A DNA stretch of 64,000 nucleotides from JAKZVK01 sp965237575 (GCA_965237575.1 CBDEGI010000003.1:1426001-1490000); one strand, 5' to 3'. Counted from the first letter of the stretch, positions 46,113 through 55,529 are shown. Notes: generated by a model from the sequence alone, not told the origin. Made by a program: numbers and translations.

Positions 46113-47084
46113 ATGATTGACCGACGATACATGCTCGCGCTTGTGGCACTGCTGCTACTGACGCCAACCGCGTGCCGGCAAGACAGCTCCAAGAGAGTCA
46201 TCGGTGTCGTTCCCAAGGGCACCAACCACATCTTCTGGCAGACGGTCCGCGCCGGAGCTCTCGCCGCGGCCGACGAATTCGACTTTGAAATCCTCTGGAA
46301 CGCCCCGCAGATCGAGACCGACTCGAGTCGGCAGATTACCATTGTCGAGAACCTGATTAACCGCAAGGTCGACGGCATCGTGCTCGCCCCGGTCGACGAG
46401 GAAGCCTTGGTGGGCGTGGTCGAGCGGGCGGCCGAGCACGGCATTCCGGTCTCGATCTTCGACTCGGCTCTCAACAGCGATCGCATCGTCTCGTTTATTG
46501 CTACCGACAACTACTCCTCGGGCGTCATGGCGGCGGAGAGGATGGGCAAGATCCTCGACGGCCGGGGCAAGGTCGGCGTGATCGGCTTTATGCCGGGCAG
46601 CGCTTCGACGATGAAGCGCGAGTCGGGTTTCGTCGACACCATCGAGAAGCAGTTCCCCGGCATCGAAGTGGTCGGCGTCAAGTACACCATGGCCGACCGT
46701 GCCAAGGCGCTTGCGGAAGCGGAGAACTTGATGACCGCTCACCCTGACTTGGCGGGCCTGTTCGCCGACAACGAGTCTTCCACCGACGGTACGGTGCGTG
46801 CCGTCAAGCAGCGCGGCATGGCGGGCAAGGTACAAATCGTCGGATACGATGCGTCCCCGGAGTTGATCGAAGAGCTCAAGGCCGGCACCATCGACTCGAT
46901 CGTCGTCCAGAACCCCTTCAAGATGGGCTACGAAAGCACCAAGGCCATCGGGCTCCACCTGCGTGGGGAGCAACCGGTGCGGGAGATGGACTCGGGCGCC
47001 CACCTCATCCTTCGCGAGAATCTCGAGCAGCCTGCGATTCAGGAACTGCTCTTCCCCGATATTGAACGCTGGCTCAAGGGCTGA
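46113..47084 (+). CDS. Sugar-binding lipoprotein, RbsB-like periplasmic binding protein
   Basis: The 323-residue protein has a lipobox LTPTAC near residue 21. The type 1 periplasmic-binding fold shows VIGVVPKGTNHIFWQTVRAGALAAADEF, LINRKVDGIVLAPVDE, GIPVSIFDSALNSD, FIATDNYSSGVMAA, VGVIGFMPGSAS and IVGYDASPELIEELKAG. It resembles ribose/xylose-type substrate-binding proteins. No ABC permease or ATPase lies next to it, so it is an orphan here. It may feed a transporter encoded elsewhere or act as a sensor. Confidence 0.88.
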   Translation: MIDRRYMLALVALLLLTPTACRQDSSKRVIGVVPKGTNHIFWQTVRAGALAAADEFDFEILWNAPQIETDSSRQITIVENLINRKVDGIVLAPVDEEALVGVVERAAEHGIPVSIFDSALNSDRIVSFIATDNYSSGVMAAERMGKILDGRGKVGVIGFMPGSASTMKRESGFVDTIEKQFPGIEVVGVKYTMADRAKALAEAENLMTAHPDLAGLFADNESSTDGTVRAVKQRGMAGKVQIVGYDASPELIEELKAGTIDSIVVQNPFKMGYESTKAIGLHLRGEQPVREMDSGAHLILRENLEQPAIQELLFPDIERWLKG

Positions 47085-47295
47085 GAATCCATTTGACGAA
47101 GAAAAGTTCCCGATTCGCCGTCCGACAATCCGTCCTCTTTGACTTCAATAAAGGACTCTGAGAGGATAAGCAGGTATTCTGAAGCGTCAGGCTCGCCCGG
47201 CAACGTCGCCCTTTTTCGTTCTCCCGCGGCTCAGCTCCTGCCCCTTCGACGGCTGACCCATCGTTTGTGGGTTGGCGGGCACCGATGGAGACTAC

Positions 47296-47678
47296 ATGAA
47301 GAAGCTCTACGTGGGGAACCTTCCGTACTCGGTAACCGAGGGAGACCTTGAAACTTTTTTTACCGAGCGTGGCGTCAAGCTCGATTCGGTAGCGATGATC
47401 CGCGACCGCGACACGGTGGCGCGATGATCTTGCAGCGCGGATTCGCCTTTGTTGAGATCGAAGACGACGAACAGGCGGATCAGGCCGTCGAAACGTGTAA
47501 CGGGCAAGACTTCAGTGGCCGGGCGCTGGTGGTGAACGAGGCGCGTCCCCGTGTTCCCTCCTTTGGCGGAGGCGGCGGCGATTACGGCGGCGGCGGTGGG
47601 GGCGACCGCCCGCGCGGACGCGGCAAGGGAAAGGGCAGCAAGCGCGGGAAGCCCCGCCGGGGAACGGATAGCTGGTAA
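47296..47678 (+). pseudogene. RRM RNA-binding protein with Gly-rich tail, frameshifted
   Basis: ATG 47296 follows GGAG (47287-47290) and encodes KKLYVGNLPYSVTEGDLETFF, the RNP2-containing half of an RRM, up to MIRDRDT. The frame then ends at TGA 47426-47428. A shift near 47410-47425 restores QRGFAFVEIEDDEQADQAV (RNP1), ALVVNEARPR and a Gly/Arg-rich tail to 47678. Small RRM proteins with Gly-rich tails are cold- or stress-linked RNA chaperones. Either one RRM gene is broken or the base count is wrong; internal ATG 47424 would give only half a domain. Confidence 0.85.
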
Positions 47679-47947
47679 GCCCTTTGGAGAATGCCCCGCT
47701 TTGAATGTTTCGTCCGTCGAAGGTAAACCGGACGTCTGCAGTTGGCCTGACTGACGCCTTCCCTTCGAGTTTCCCTGTGAGTTGATCCTCTTCAAGTCGG
47801 CCGTTGGGTTTGGCGCGGAACCCAATCCCCTCACGGCTGGTTTGCGATTAAAGGCGTGGCCTGCGGACGACTGTGGTCCGTGAACGATTCCGTGACGCGC
47901 AGCCCTGCCTTGGCGCCACAATCTTCAGCCACCCCCTCGGCAGCCCC

Positions 47948-49042
47948 TTAAACTCCTGCCTCTAGCGCCTGCAGGATCCCTCGGATGTATCCGTAGCCAT
48001 AGGCGAAGGCCTGCATACCGAACTCCGGATCAGCGGGATGCCGCGGCAAGTGGTCGGGCATAACCATGTAGGGGTAGTCGACCTCATGAAGGGTACGGGC
48101 GACCTCGACCATATTCATATCGCCTTCGTCGGGCCAGACTTCCATGAAGTCGTCGCGCTTGCCCTTGATGTTCCGGAAGTGAATGTTGAAGATCTTCCGC
48201 CGCTCTCCGAAGTAGCGGATGACGTCGTGGATCTCCCGGTTTGGGTCCTGGAGCATCTCTGCCGTCGTGCCGAGGCACAGGTTGAGCCCATGGTTGGGGC
48301 TCTCGTGCATGGCAACGAATTTCTTCAAGCCCTCCGGCGTGCCGAGCACGCGGTCTACGCCGCGGTAGCCCTCCGGCGGCACGCCGGGGTCATGGGGATG
48401 GCAGGCGATGCGGACGCCGTGCTCGTCGGCGACCGGGACCACCCTCTTGAGGAAATACTCGATTCGCTCCCAGAACATGTCGGCGGTGACCCGGCCCGCT
48501 TCGGTCAACTCCCCAGTGGTTTTCTTCGCGTCTTCCCAACGCCACGTACTGTAGCTGGACCCTCCTCGCCCCGGAGTCGACCCGGTGCGCCTCATGCTGA
48601 GAAACGAGAGGTTGTACTTCACCCCCGGCACGCCTGCTTTGGCGCAATCGGCGACAAGCTGCTGCATACCTTCTATGGCCCGGTCCCGCTCGGAGCCGTC
48701 CGTCACAAGGTCTCGGCTGCGCCATCCACTGGGGACAACGAAGTCCAGCGTGACGCCGTGCTTCTCGCACATTGCCCGCGTGCCTGTGAGGCTCTCGACC
48801 GTCCAGAGCTTTCCGCGTTCGGGGCAGTACCCGGCGATGTGTTCGACGCCGTGCCGCTTGAAGTAATCGAGCAACTCGGGCGTCGTTGGGTACCGTTGGG
48901 TCCCCACGTACATGCGAACCGGTTTGTGTTGGGGCCTGGCTTTCGATGACTCCGCGGAGTCGGCCTGCGGTGAGTCGGCCCGTGGTGAACAAGCCGCCGC
49001 GGAGGCCGCCACGCCGGCGGTGACAAAGTGTCTTCGTTTCAT
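47948..49042 (-). CDS. Mannonate dehydratase (UxuA)-like TIM-barrel protein, Tat lipoprotein
   Basis: The 364-residue protein starts MKRRHFVTAGVAASAAACS, a short RR-signal with lipobox Cys. The barrel has YVGTQRYPTTPELLDYFKRHG, GVPGVKYNLSFLSMRRTG, the metal site CHPHDPGVPPEG, LNLCLGTTAEM, IFNIHFRNIKG and VMPDHLPRHPADPE, all close to mannonate dehydratase. UxuA is normally cytoplasmic; the export signal points to a periplasmic relative of uncertain activity. Confidence 0.85.
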   Translation of the reverse strand: MKRRHFVTAGVAASAAACSPRADSPQADSAESSKARPQHKPVRMYVGTQRYPTTPELLDYFKRHGVEHIAGYCPERGKLWTVESLTGTRAMCEKHGVTLDFVVPSGWRSRDLVTDGSERDRAIEGMQQLVADCAKAGVPGVKYNLSFLSMRRTGSTPGRGGSSYSTWRWEDAKKTTGELTEAGRVTADMFWERIEYFLKRVVPVADEHGVRIACHPHDPGVPPEGYRGVDRVLGTPEGLKKFVAMHESPNHGLNLCLGTTAEMLQDPNREIHDVIRYFGERRKIFNIHFRNIKGKRDDFMEVWPDEGDMNMVEVARTLHEVDYPYMVMPDHLPRHPADPEFGMQAFAYGYGYIRGILQALEAGV

Positions 49043-49125
49043 CGCTGCAAATCCTTCCGGCGTCAGCTTAGCAATCCGCGCTACGCGCTCGTCCGCAACT
49101 CCGCGCGATACGGCTTCAAATGTGA

Positions 49126-49145
49126 GGGCACGGCATGCCGTGCCC
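49126..49145. repeat. 20-bp perfect palindrome repeat
   Basis: GGGCACGGCATGCCGTGCCC is a perfect inverted repeat. It sits between the divergent UxuA-like and VWFA genes. Confidence 0.85.
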
Positions 49146-49255
49146 GTCTGCCACTAAGCGCGTTGGTCCCAGCCAGGACCCGAGACCGCTCCACTACCTT
49201 CCACACCACCGTCCCGCCAGCATCCTGATACGATCGCATTAGATACGGCCCACCC

Positions 49256-50863
49256 GTGAGCACCCCCCTTCGCTTTGCCCTCGGTCTGTGGTTGACCGGC
49301 TCGCTGCTAGTCGCGGCGGCGGTCCGCATCGAGAACCCGTTCGGTAACATCAGCGTGCGCGTGACAGCTGGGAGCAAGGTGCTACTTGATCCCAGCAGCG
49401 AGGCGCGGGAGCTCCGCCCCGGCGACGTCCGGGTGATCCGGCGGGGGGGGCTTTCTTTGATCGAATGCACACCCGCAGACGGGGCTCCCATCGACATCGA
49501 CGTGCAGATCCCCTATGGCCTCGGCTTGCAGGCGGTTACCACCAAGGGCGGCATCTCAATCACCGGCTTGATGCGCACCGCCGATTTGATCACCGAGTCG
49601 GGCGATCTGACGCTGACCGCGCCGTGGGAGGCCACGCGTCTCTGGATTGGGGCCGAGCGTGAACCGCGCGAGTACGTAGCGCCGAAAGGCGTCAAGCTGC
49701 AGGTCGAACGCGTCGAGCGGACCGAGGAGGGGCCCGATGCTTGGGTGTTGACCAACCGCCTCGGCGGGTCGCGGGTCAGCTACGGGCGCATCCAGGCGAA
49801 GGTCACAACGCCGGGCCGCGTCGAGATCGGGGAAATGCCTTTTCCTCAAGAGGCGCCGCTACGCCTCCACTGGCAGGCGCCTGAAGCTCTCGAGCGGCTG
49901 TTTGTCCGTCCCAAGCGAACACGACTGCGCCGCAGGGGACGCTCCATAGAACTTCCGCCGCCCGGCTATGGCGAACCGGAAGTGCTCACCGTGACGGACG
50001 GCGAGGTCCGCTTCAGATCCGATGTGCGCATTGTCAACATGCCGGTGGCTGTCCACGATGAGGCAGGCGAAGCGCTGGCGGACCTGACCGCCGAGGATTT
50101 CGAAGTCCATGAGAACGGCGTACTCCAGGAAATCGCCTATCTCGACAGCGGCGAGTCCCCCTTCAATCTCACCCTACTTCTTGATTTGAGCTTCAGCACC
50201 AAGCAAGACCGGCCCGCCATGAAGGCCGCTGCCCGGCGTTTCCTCGACGTGGTCGGGCCGCACGACCGGGTCGCCCTCCACGCGCTGGCGAACGGGATGC
50301 TCCACATCATCTCGCCGCTCACCGGCAACCGCCGCATGCTGGCCACCTTGATCGACACGTTGCCGGAACTGTCCGGGGGCACACCGCTCTACGACGTGAT
50401 GGTCTTGAGCTATGCCAACGAGTTCCGCCAACTCCCCGACGAGCGCAACGCCCTGATCGTTATCAGCGACGGTATCGACAATCAACTGCGCGGCGAGCTG
50501 ACGCCGTCAAAGGTCTCCTACCGCCGCTTCGAGAAAGCGGCCCGCGAGCTGAGCGCCCTGCTCTACCCGATCCTGCTCCACCCGAAAACCGGAGGCAAGA
50601 AACCGCCGCGATGGGCACGGAAATCGCGCGAGAGGATGGAGCGCCTCGCCACGGCCACCGGAGGTCGGCTCTTCCTGGCCCGCTCGGTACAAGACCTTGA
50701 ACCCGTCTACCCGCAGGTAGCGGGCGAACTGCGCAGCGTCTACAGCTTGGCGTACCGGCCCAAGAATCAGGACTTCGACGGCCAGTGGCGGTCGGTGGAA
50801 GTGAAGGTCAAGCACCCCAAGGCACGGGTACGCACCCGCCGGGGTTACGTCGCGCAGAAGTAG
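49256..50863 (+). CDS. VWFA-related protein of the acidobacterial type
   Basis: The 535-residue exported protein starts with GTG and has a signal peptide (LRFALGLWLTGSLLVAAAV). The first half is beta-rich with adhesin-like repeats. It is followed by the VWFA-related unit: NMPVAVHDEAGEALADLTAEDFEVHENGV, the MIDAS LLLDLSFSTKQD, GGTPLYDVMVLSY and ALIVISDGIDN. The C-terminal YSLAYRPKNQDFDGQWRSVEVKVKHPKARVRTRRGY is the usual end. This domain set is strongly enriched in Acidobacteriota. The function is unproven, probably surface or complex assembly. Confidence 0.9.
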   Translation: MSTPLRFALGLWLTGSLLVAAAVRIENPFGNISVRVTAGSKVLLDPSSEARELRPGDVRVIRRGGLSLIECTPADGAPIDIDVQIPYGLGLQAVTTKGGISITGLMRTADLITESGDLTLTAPWEATRLWIGAEREPREYVAPKGVKLQVERVERTEEGPDAWVLTNRLGGSRVSYGRIQAKVTTPGRVEIGEMPFPQEAPLRLHWQAPEALERLFVRPKRTRLRRRGRSIELPPPGYGEPEVLTVTDGEVRFRSDVRIVNMPVAVHDEAGEALADLTAEDFEVHENGVLQEIAYLDSGESPFNLTLLLDLSFSTKQDRPAMKAAARRFLDVVGPHDRVALHALANGMLHIISPLTGNRRMLATLIDTLPELSGGTPLYDVMVLSYANEFRQLPDERNALIVISDGIDNQLRGELTPSKVSYRRFEKAARELSALLYPILLHPKTGGKKPPRWARKSRERMERLATATGGRLFLARSVQDLEPVYPQVAGELRSVYSLAYRPKNQDFDGQWRSVEVKVKHPKARVRTRRGYVAQK

Positions 50864-50889
50864 CGGCAGGATACGCGAAACCCCTCCCG

Positions 50890-51588
50890 CTACATAATCC
50901 CGTACTTGTCAAAGGCCTCTAAGGCGGACATCCCGCCCTCGATGGCCTTGCCCACCAACTTCTCTCCGCGTGATTTTTCGAGCGCCTTCGTGATGACCTC
51001 TTCCTCGGCTTCCCGCGGCACTACGCAGACGCCGTCAACATCACCCAGCACTAGATCGCCGGGCTTGACGCTAACACCCGCTACCTCGAGCCGGCAGCGG
51101 AAGTCGACCACTTTAGCGCGTGCGGCGAAGTCCTGGGCATAAGGCCCCCACGAGAACGTTGGGAACTCCAACGCCAGCAACCCGTGCGCGTCGCGACAGT
51201 AGCCGTTCATCACCGCGCCGACGCAGCCGAGCATCTTGGCACGGGTGGCCATCAATTCACCCCACAGCGCGTAGCGAGGCGAGCCGCCGCCGCCAAAGTA
51301 GATCTCGTTCGGCTTCAGGTCATCGAGCGCTTGGAGCATGATGCCGAAGTTGCGCGCCAGCAACGGGTTTTCGGGGTCGGGTGATTCGGGTTCGTCGAGC
51401 CAGTCCGCGGCCAGCACGGTCATGGCGCGACCGATCGTGCGCGTCGAGGGCTCCAGCGGACGCACCTGCGGCGGCAGGAACTGATGCAGCAGACCCATCT
51501 TGTCCATCGCATCGCCCACGACGGCGGTAAAAAGCTCGCGCCGGGTAAGCTCGAATAACTCTTCGTCAGATTTCCACTCAACGCTCAT
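50890..51588 (-). CDS. RraA-family protein (aldolase-like)
   Basis: The 232-residue protein has LFTAVVGDAMDKMG, the substrate loop GCVGAVMNGYCRD and the signature GDLVLGDVDGVCVVPREAEEEV, as in RraA and 4-hydroxy-4-methyl-2-oxoglutarate/oxaloacetate aldolases. The Asp ligand in GYCRD and the GD-DGV motif suggest a metal-dependent lyase rather than only an RNase E regulator. It lies on the same strand as the epimerase-like gene, which reads toward it, so co-transcription is likely. Confidence 0.87.
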   Translation of the reverse strand: MSVEWKSDEELFELTRRELFTAVVGDAMDKMGLLHQFLPPQVRPLEPSTRTIGRAMTVLAADWLDEPESPDPENPLLARNFGIMLQALDDLKPNEIYFGGGGSPRYALWGELMATRAKMLGCVGAVMNGYCRDAHGLLALEFPTFSWGPYAQDFAARAKVVDFRCRLEVAGVSVKPGDLVLGDVDGVCVVPREAEEEVITKALEKSRGEKLVGKAIEGGMSALEAFDKYGIM

Positions 51589-51654
51589 GTTTGTGTTGTT
51601 CTCTCAATTGGAATGGGGGCTTGCAGGGAACCGAGCCGTAGCCACTGCAGAGCG

Positions 51655-52494
51655 TCACGCCGCCGCCCATGCCTTGCGTAGGTAGGCCGCTCCTTCGAAA
51701 GCAATGTCGTCGTTCGAGGGAGCCAAGTCGCGCCAGATCGCGGTCGCGGCCGCGAGGTCCGGGATCGTCCCGTTAAACGACTCAATCGTCAACCAGCCGT
51801 CGTAACCGATCTCCTTGAGCGCACCCAGCACTCCCGCCCAATCAGTATGGCCGGTGCCGGGAACGCCCCGGTCATTCTCGCACGTGTGCACGTGCTTGAG
51901 CCGCGAACCGCACAGCCGGTACGCCGCCACGACGTCCTTCTCCTCGATGTTGGCGTGAAAAGTGTCGAACAGAATGCCGACGAGCGGGCTGCCGACCTCG
52001 TCAACGAAACGCACAGTGTCGTCGGCGGTATTGAGGAAGTACGTCTCGAAACGGTTCAGCGGTTCGACGGCCAGTTCCACACCGGCGTCGGCGAGAGCGG
52101 GCTCTAGTTGTTGGTGGAACTCGACGCCCCACTTCCACTCGTCTTCGTTGCGGCGCCGGCCGGGTAGATGTCCGACGGGGGAGTACGTCGGCCCTGCGAT
52201 CAAGTCCACGCCGGTCTCGGCAGCGGCGGCAATCAAGCGCTTCCAATGATCGAGCGTGGCGGCGCGCACCGAAGCATCGTCACTGATGGGGTTCTTGCCC
52301 GGCGGATTGACCGAGCAGAACGTGCAGCCCAGCTCGTAATCCGCCAGCGCCTTCTTGAGGGCGGTGACATCCAGATCCGCCGCATCGAACGCCGGCACCT
52401 CGATGCCATCGACACCCGCTTTTTTGATCGCCTCGAGCGGGATCGACGAGTCGAACGCCCCCGACCAGATCATCGTGTTCACACCGATTCGCAT
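51655..52494 (-). CDS. Sugar phosphate isomerase/epimerase (TIM barrel)
   Basis: The 279-residue protein starts MRIGVNTMIWSGAFDSSIPLEA and has DGIEVPAFDAADLD, VDLIAGPTYSPVG, LAVEPLNRFETYFLNT (metal Glu), GILFDTFHANIEEKD (Asp, His), HVHTCENDRGVPGTGHTDW and WLTIESFN (Glu). The metal-site order matches D-tagatose/D-psicose 3-epimerase and related families. Start ATG 52494 aligns with those families; the frame extends to 52536 without support. The sugar is not predictable. Confidence 0.9.
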   Translation of the reverse strand: MRIGVNTMIWSGAFDSSIPLEAIKKAGVDGIEVPAFDAADLDVTALKKALADYELGCTFCSVNPPGKNPISDDASVRAATLDHWKRLIAAAAETGVDLIAGPTYSPVGHLPGRRRNEDEWKWGVEFHQQLEPALADAGVELAVEPLNRFETYFLNTADDTVRFVDEVGSPLVGILFDTFHANIEEKDVVAAYRLCGSRLKHVHTCENDRGVPGTGHTDWAGVLGALKEIGYDGWLTIESFNGTIPDLAAATAIWRDLAPSNDDIAFEGAAYLRKAWAAA

Positions 52495-52633
52495 GGCAGG
52501 GTCTCCGCTCCCCGCGCCACCCTTATAAGCCGACAACCGCGGGGATCTGCCATTATAGGACCACTCGAGACACGCCGGGACGGGATGTGCTGTCTACCAA
52601 CACGTCTCAAGTCCATAGCTGCGGGGTGAAACC

Positions 52634-53569
52634 ATGAAAACGCGACGAGACTTCCTCACCCAATCCACCGGGGCCCTGGCTGCCGCTGGTGCGGTCGTCG
52701 CACAAGCCGCTCCCCCCAAGAAGCGCCTCATCATCGACACCCACATCGAGTTCTGGACCTCGGAGCCGCGCTTCCCCTTCAACCACCCCGAGCGGCCCGA
52801 CTTCAAGCGTGCCCGCATGGACGCGCCGGTCGAAAACTACGTCGAGCAAATGAAGGACTTCGATGTCCAGTACGCGGTCCTCATCAACCCGCGCTACTTC
52901 GGGTGGGACAACTCCTACATGAGCTACTCCTACCACACCTACAAGCACCTCTTCGTCGCCCACGGCCTGATCAATCCCGAGCACCCCAAGGTCGCCGAAC
53001 ACTTGCGCTACTGGGTCACCGAGCAAGGCTTTCAGGGCATGCGCTTCAGCCCCATCTACCACCCCAAGTCCACCTGGCTGAACTCGAAGAAGCACTACCC
53101 GCTGTGGCGCGAGGCGGAGAAGCTCGGCGTTTGCTTCAATTACTACATCGCGCCGCACCAGATGCCGATGCTCGAAGACATGGCCGCGCGTTTCCCCGGC
53201 GTCAACATCGTCGTGGACCACGCCGGCAAACCCGACTTGAAGCTCGACGACCCGTGGCCTGAGTTCAAGAGGATGTTCCGCCTCAAGAAGTTCCCACACG
53301 TGTGGATCAGCAACTCCGAGCCGTACGAAATGTCGGAGATCAAGAAGTACCCCTACCTCGACACGCTGCCGTTCTACAAAGCGATCTACGAGGAATTCGG
53401 CGGTAAGCAACTCGTCTGGGGCACCGGCTATCCGCGGCCCCGCTGGGAGCTGCCGATGGATAAGGAACTCGAGTTCGTCGACGAGATCTGCGACTTCTAC
53501 AGCGCCGAAGACCGCGAGCTGCTCCTCGGCAAGAACGCGCTCAAGATCTGGAAGTTCCCCGACTACTAG
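52634..53569 (+). CDS. Amidohydrolase-2-like Tat protein with degenerate metal site
   Basis: The 311-residue protein has the Tat signal TRRDFLTQSTGALAAAG. The barrel begins LIIDTHIEFW where active members have D-x-H-x-H; here the second His is Glu. QGMRFSPIYHPKS, CFNYYIAPHQMP and VVDHAGKPDL match the amidohydrolase_2 pattern, including the His near GKPD. The C-terminal Asp region reads WGTGYPRPRW instead of the usual GSD-P. It may use an altered site, a different metal or be non-catalytic. Confidence 0.83.
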   Translation: MKTRRDFLTQSTGALAAAGAVVAQAAPPKKRLIIDTHIEFWTSEPRFPFNHPERPDFKRARMDAPVENYVEQMKDFDVQYAVLINPRYFGWDNSYMSYSYHTYKHLFVAHGLINPEHPKVAEHLRYWVTEQGFQGMRFSPIYHPKSTWLNSKKHYPLWREAEKLGVCFNYYIAPHQMPMLEDMAARFPGVNIVVDHAGKPDLKLDDPWPEFKRMFRLKKFPHVWISNSEPYEMSEIKKYPYLDTLPFYKAIYEEFGGKQLVWGTGYPRPRWELPMDKELEFVDEICDFYSAEDRELLLGKNALKIWKFPDY

Positions 53570-53577
53570 ACAACCGA

Positions 53578-53604
53578 GCCGTGACCATCAGGGAGCGATC
53601 CGGC
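53578..53604 (+). repeat. REP-like hairpin, copy D
   Basis: GCCG-T-GACCA pairs loosely with CGATC-CGGC around the loop TCAGGGAG. It follows the amidohydrolase stop by 8 bases, with CAACC before GAGCCG as at the SDR end. Confidence 0.75.
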
Positions 53605-53668
53605 ACGAACGCTGACGCGAATCAGAGGCCACTAGATCAGCAACACCAGCCTCCGTTGCCACCGCGAC

Positions 53669-54067
53669 TCACCCGGAAGCACCGCCCTTGCCAACGGGCC
53701 AATACCCTTCCACTCCGTAAGCCTCATCCTCCCCCGGCCACGGCGGCATGGTCGCAATCACAAACCGCAACGGCACCTCACCCGTGTTTCGGAACTGAAA
53801 GTGCGCACCCAGCGGTATCGTCAACGAGACGCCCGACGACACGTCGACCAAATCCTCCCGGGTACCTTGCTTGCGCCAGACCTGCCCTCGCCCTTCGAGG
53901 AAGTACCACATCTCTTCCACCGTGCGATGCGTCACCGGCGACGACACGTGGCCCGGCGGCAGCGTGCAATGGACCGAACTCCCCCGCTCCGTCTCCGTCA
54001 GCAAGCGAATCTCCGAACCATCCGGAGCCAGACAGTCGTAAGCGTCAGTCAGCGTTTTCGTCTTCAT
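53669..54067 (-). CDS. Cupin-domain protein
   Basis: The 132-residue single-domain cupin has GHVSSPVTHRTVEEMWYFLEGRG (cupin motif 1, with His and Glu ligands) and IPLGAHFQFRNTGEVPLRFVIATMP (motif 2, with one His). There is no signal peptide. The family binds a divalent metal and covers many enzymes, so the role is not predictable. It lies downstream of serS on the same strand, about 90 bases away. Confidence 0.85.
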   Translation of the reverse strand: MKTKTLTDAYDCLAPDGSEIRLLTETERGSSVHCTLPPGHVSSPVTHRTVEEMWYFLEGRGQVWRKQGTREDLVDVSSGVSLTIPLGAHFQFRNTGEVPLRFVIATMPPWPGEDEAYGVEGYWPVGKGGASG

Positions 54068-54157
54068 CCAGCCACCAAGCCATCTGGCCTAAGGCTCCAG
54101 CCTTACCGAGAACCGATTCCTCAGTTCTCAGGCCCTCGGAGAGGCATCCTTCCGCCG

Positions 54158-55450
54158 TCACCCCAACTCCCCACCCGGCAGAATCCGCTCCGCGTTCAGG
54201 TAAGGCCGCAACGCCGCAGGCACCTCGACGGTCCCATCCTTCTGCTGATAATTCTCGACAATCGCCACCCACGTACGGCCGATCGCCAAGCCGCTTCCAT
54301 TCAGCGTGTGAACGAACTGCGACTTGCCCTTCTTCGCGGCCGGGTCGCGATAGCGGATCCCCGTCCGCCGCGCCTGGAAGTCCTCGAAGTTGCTGCACGA
54401 GGAGATCTCTTTGAACTCATTCACGCCCGGCAGCCAAACCTCGAGATCGTACGTCTTGGCGCTTGAGAACCCGAGGTCGCCTGTCGCCAGCACGACGCGC
54501 CGATACGGCAGCCCGAGCCGGTCGAGGATGTCCTCCGCGTCGGCGGTCAACGATTCCAGCTCGTCGTAACCCTGCTCGGGCAGCGTGAACTTCACCATCT
54601 CGACTTTCTGAAACTGGTGCTGGCGGATGATGCCGCGCACGTCGCGCCCGTACGAGCCCGCTTCGCTGCGAAAGCACGGCGTGAAGGCCGTCAGCTTGAT
54701 AGGGAACTCGCCTTGATCGAGCGTATCGTCCCGCAGCAGATTCGTCAGCGGCACCTCGGCGGTGGGGATGAGCCAGTAGTCGGTACCTTCCAGCTTAAAT
54801 AGGTCCTCGGCGAACTTGGGCAACTGGCCCGTGCCGAACAAACTGTCGGAGTTGACGACGAACGGCGGCAGCACCTCGGTGTAACCGTGCTCGCCGGTGT
54901 GCACGTCGAGCATGAAGTTCATCAACGCGCGCTCAAGTTTGGCGCCGGCCTTCCAATAGACCGAGAAGCGCGCCCCGGTGATCTTGGCACCCTGTTCGAA
55001 GTTGAGGATGCCCAGTTCGGGTCCGAGGTCCCAGTGGGCTTTCGGAGCGAAATCGAACTCCCGCGGCGTCCCCGACCGCCGGATCTCAACATTGGCCGAC
55101 TCGTCGGTCCCCACCGGCACCGACTCGTGCGGCACGTTCGGGAGCCCGCGAAGAATGTCGGCGAGGGAACCGTCGAGCGACTTCACATTGTCCTCGAGGG
55201 ACTTGACCTGACCGCCGACCTCGCGGCTCTGCTGCATTGCTTGCTCGGCCTCGCCTCCCTCGCGCTTGGCCTTGGCGACGTCGGCGCTCAGGGCGTTGCG
55301 TTTCGCTTTGAGGTTCTCGATCTCGGTAACCGCGGCCCGACGCTGCCCATCGACCTCGTGAAAACGCTCTAACCCTTCGACTTCCCCGCGCGAGGCCAGC
55401 CGCTGCTTGACCTCGCCGAAATTCCGGCGTAAGTAGTTCAGATCCAACAT
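54158..55450 (-). CDS. serS: Seryl-tRNA synthetase
   Basis: The 430-residue class II synthetase charges tRNA-Ser. An N-terminal antiparallel coiled-coil arm spans about residues 30-105. Motif 1 follows, then motif 2 in TPCFRSEAGSYGRDVRGIIRQHQFQKVEMVKF, with the serine/ATP site in LIPTAEVPLTNL and EISSCSNFEDFQARR. Motif 3 is LNGSGLAIGRTWVAIVENYQ. ATG 55450 (MLDLNYLRRN) is the usual SerRS start; upstream in-frame sequence is not homologous. Confidence 0.97.
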   Translation of the reverse strand: MLDLNYLRRNFGEVKQRLASRGEVEGLERFHEVDGQRRAAVTEIENLKAKRNALSADVAKAKREGGEAEQAMQQSREVGGQVKSLEDNVKSLDGSLADILRGLPNVPHESVPVGTDESANVEIRRSGTPREFDFAPKAHWDLGPELGILNFEQGAKITGARFSVYWKAGAKLERALMNFMLDVHTGEHGYTEVLPPFVVNSDSLFGTGQLPKFAEDLFKLEGTDYWLIPTAEVPLTNLLRDDTLDQGEFPIKLTAFTPCFRSEAGSYGRDVRGIIRQHQFQKVEMVKFTLPEQGYDELESLTADAEDILDRLGLPYRRVVLATGDLGFSSAKTYDLEVWLPGVNEFKEISSCSNFEDFQARRTGIRYRDPAAKKGKSQFVHTLNGSGLAIGRTWVAIVENYQQKDGTVEVPAALRPYLNAERILPGGELG

Positions 55451-55529
55451 GGAATCCCCAGTGTAACCAGCAGCCGGGCTACCCCGCAGGGCTGAGGTTG
55501 AGCCCCTGCAGGCCCGCCGCGAACTGTAG

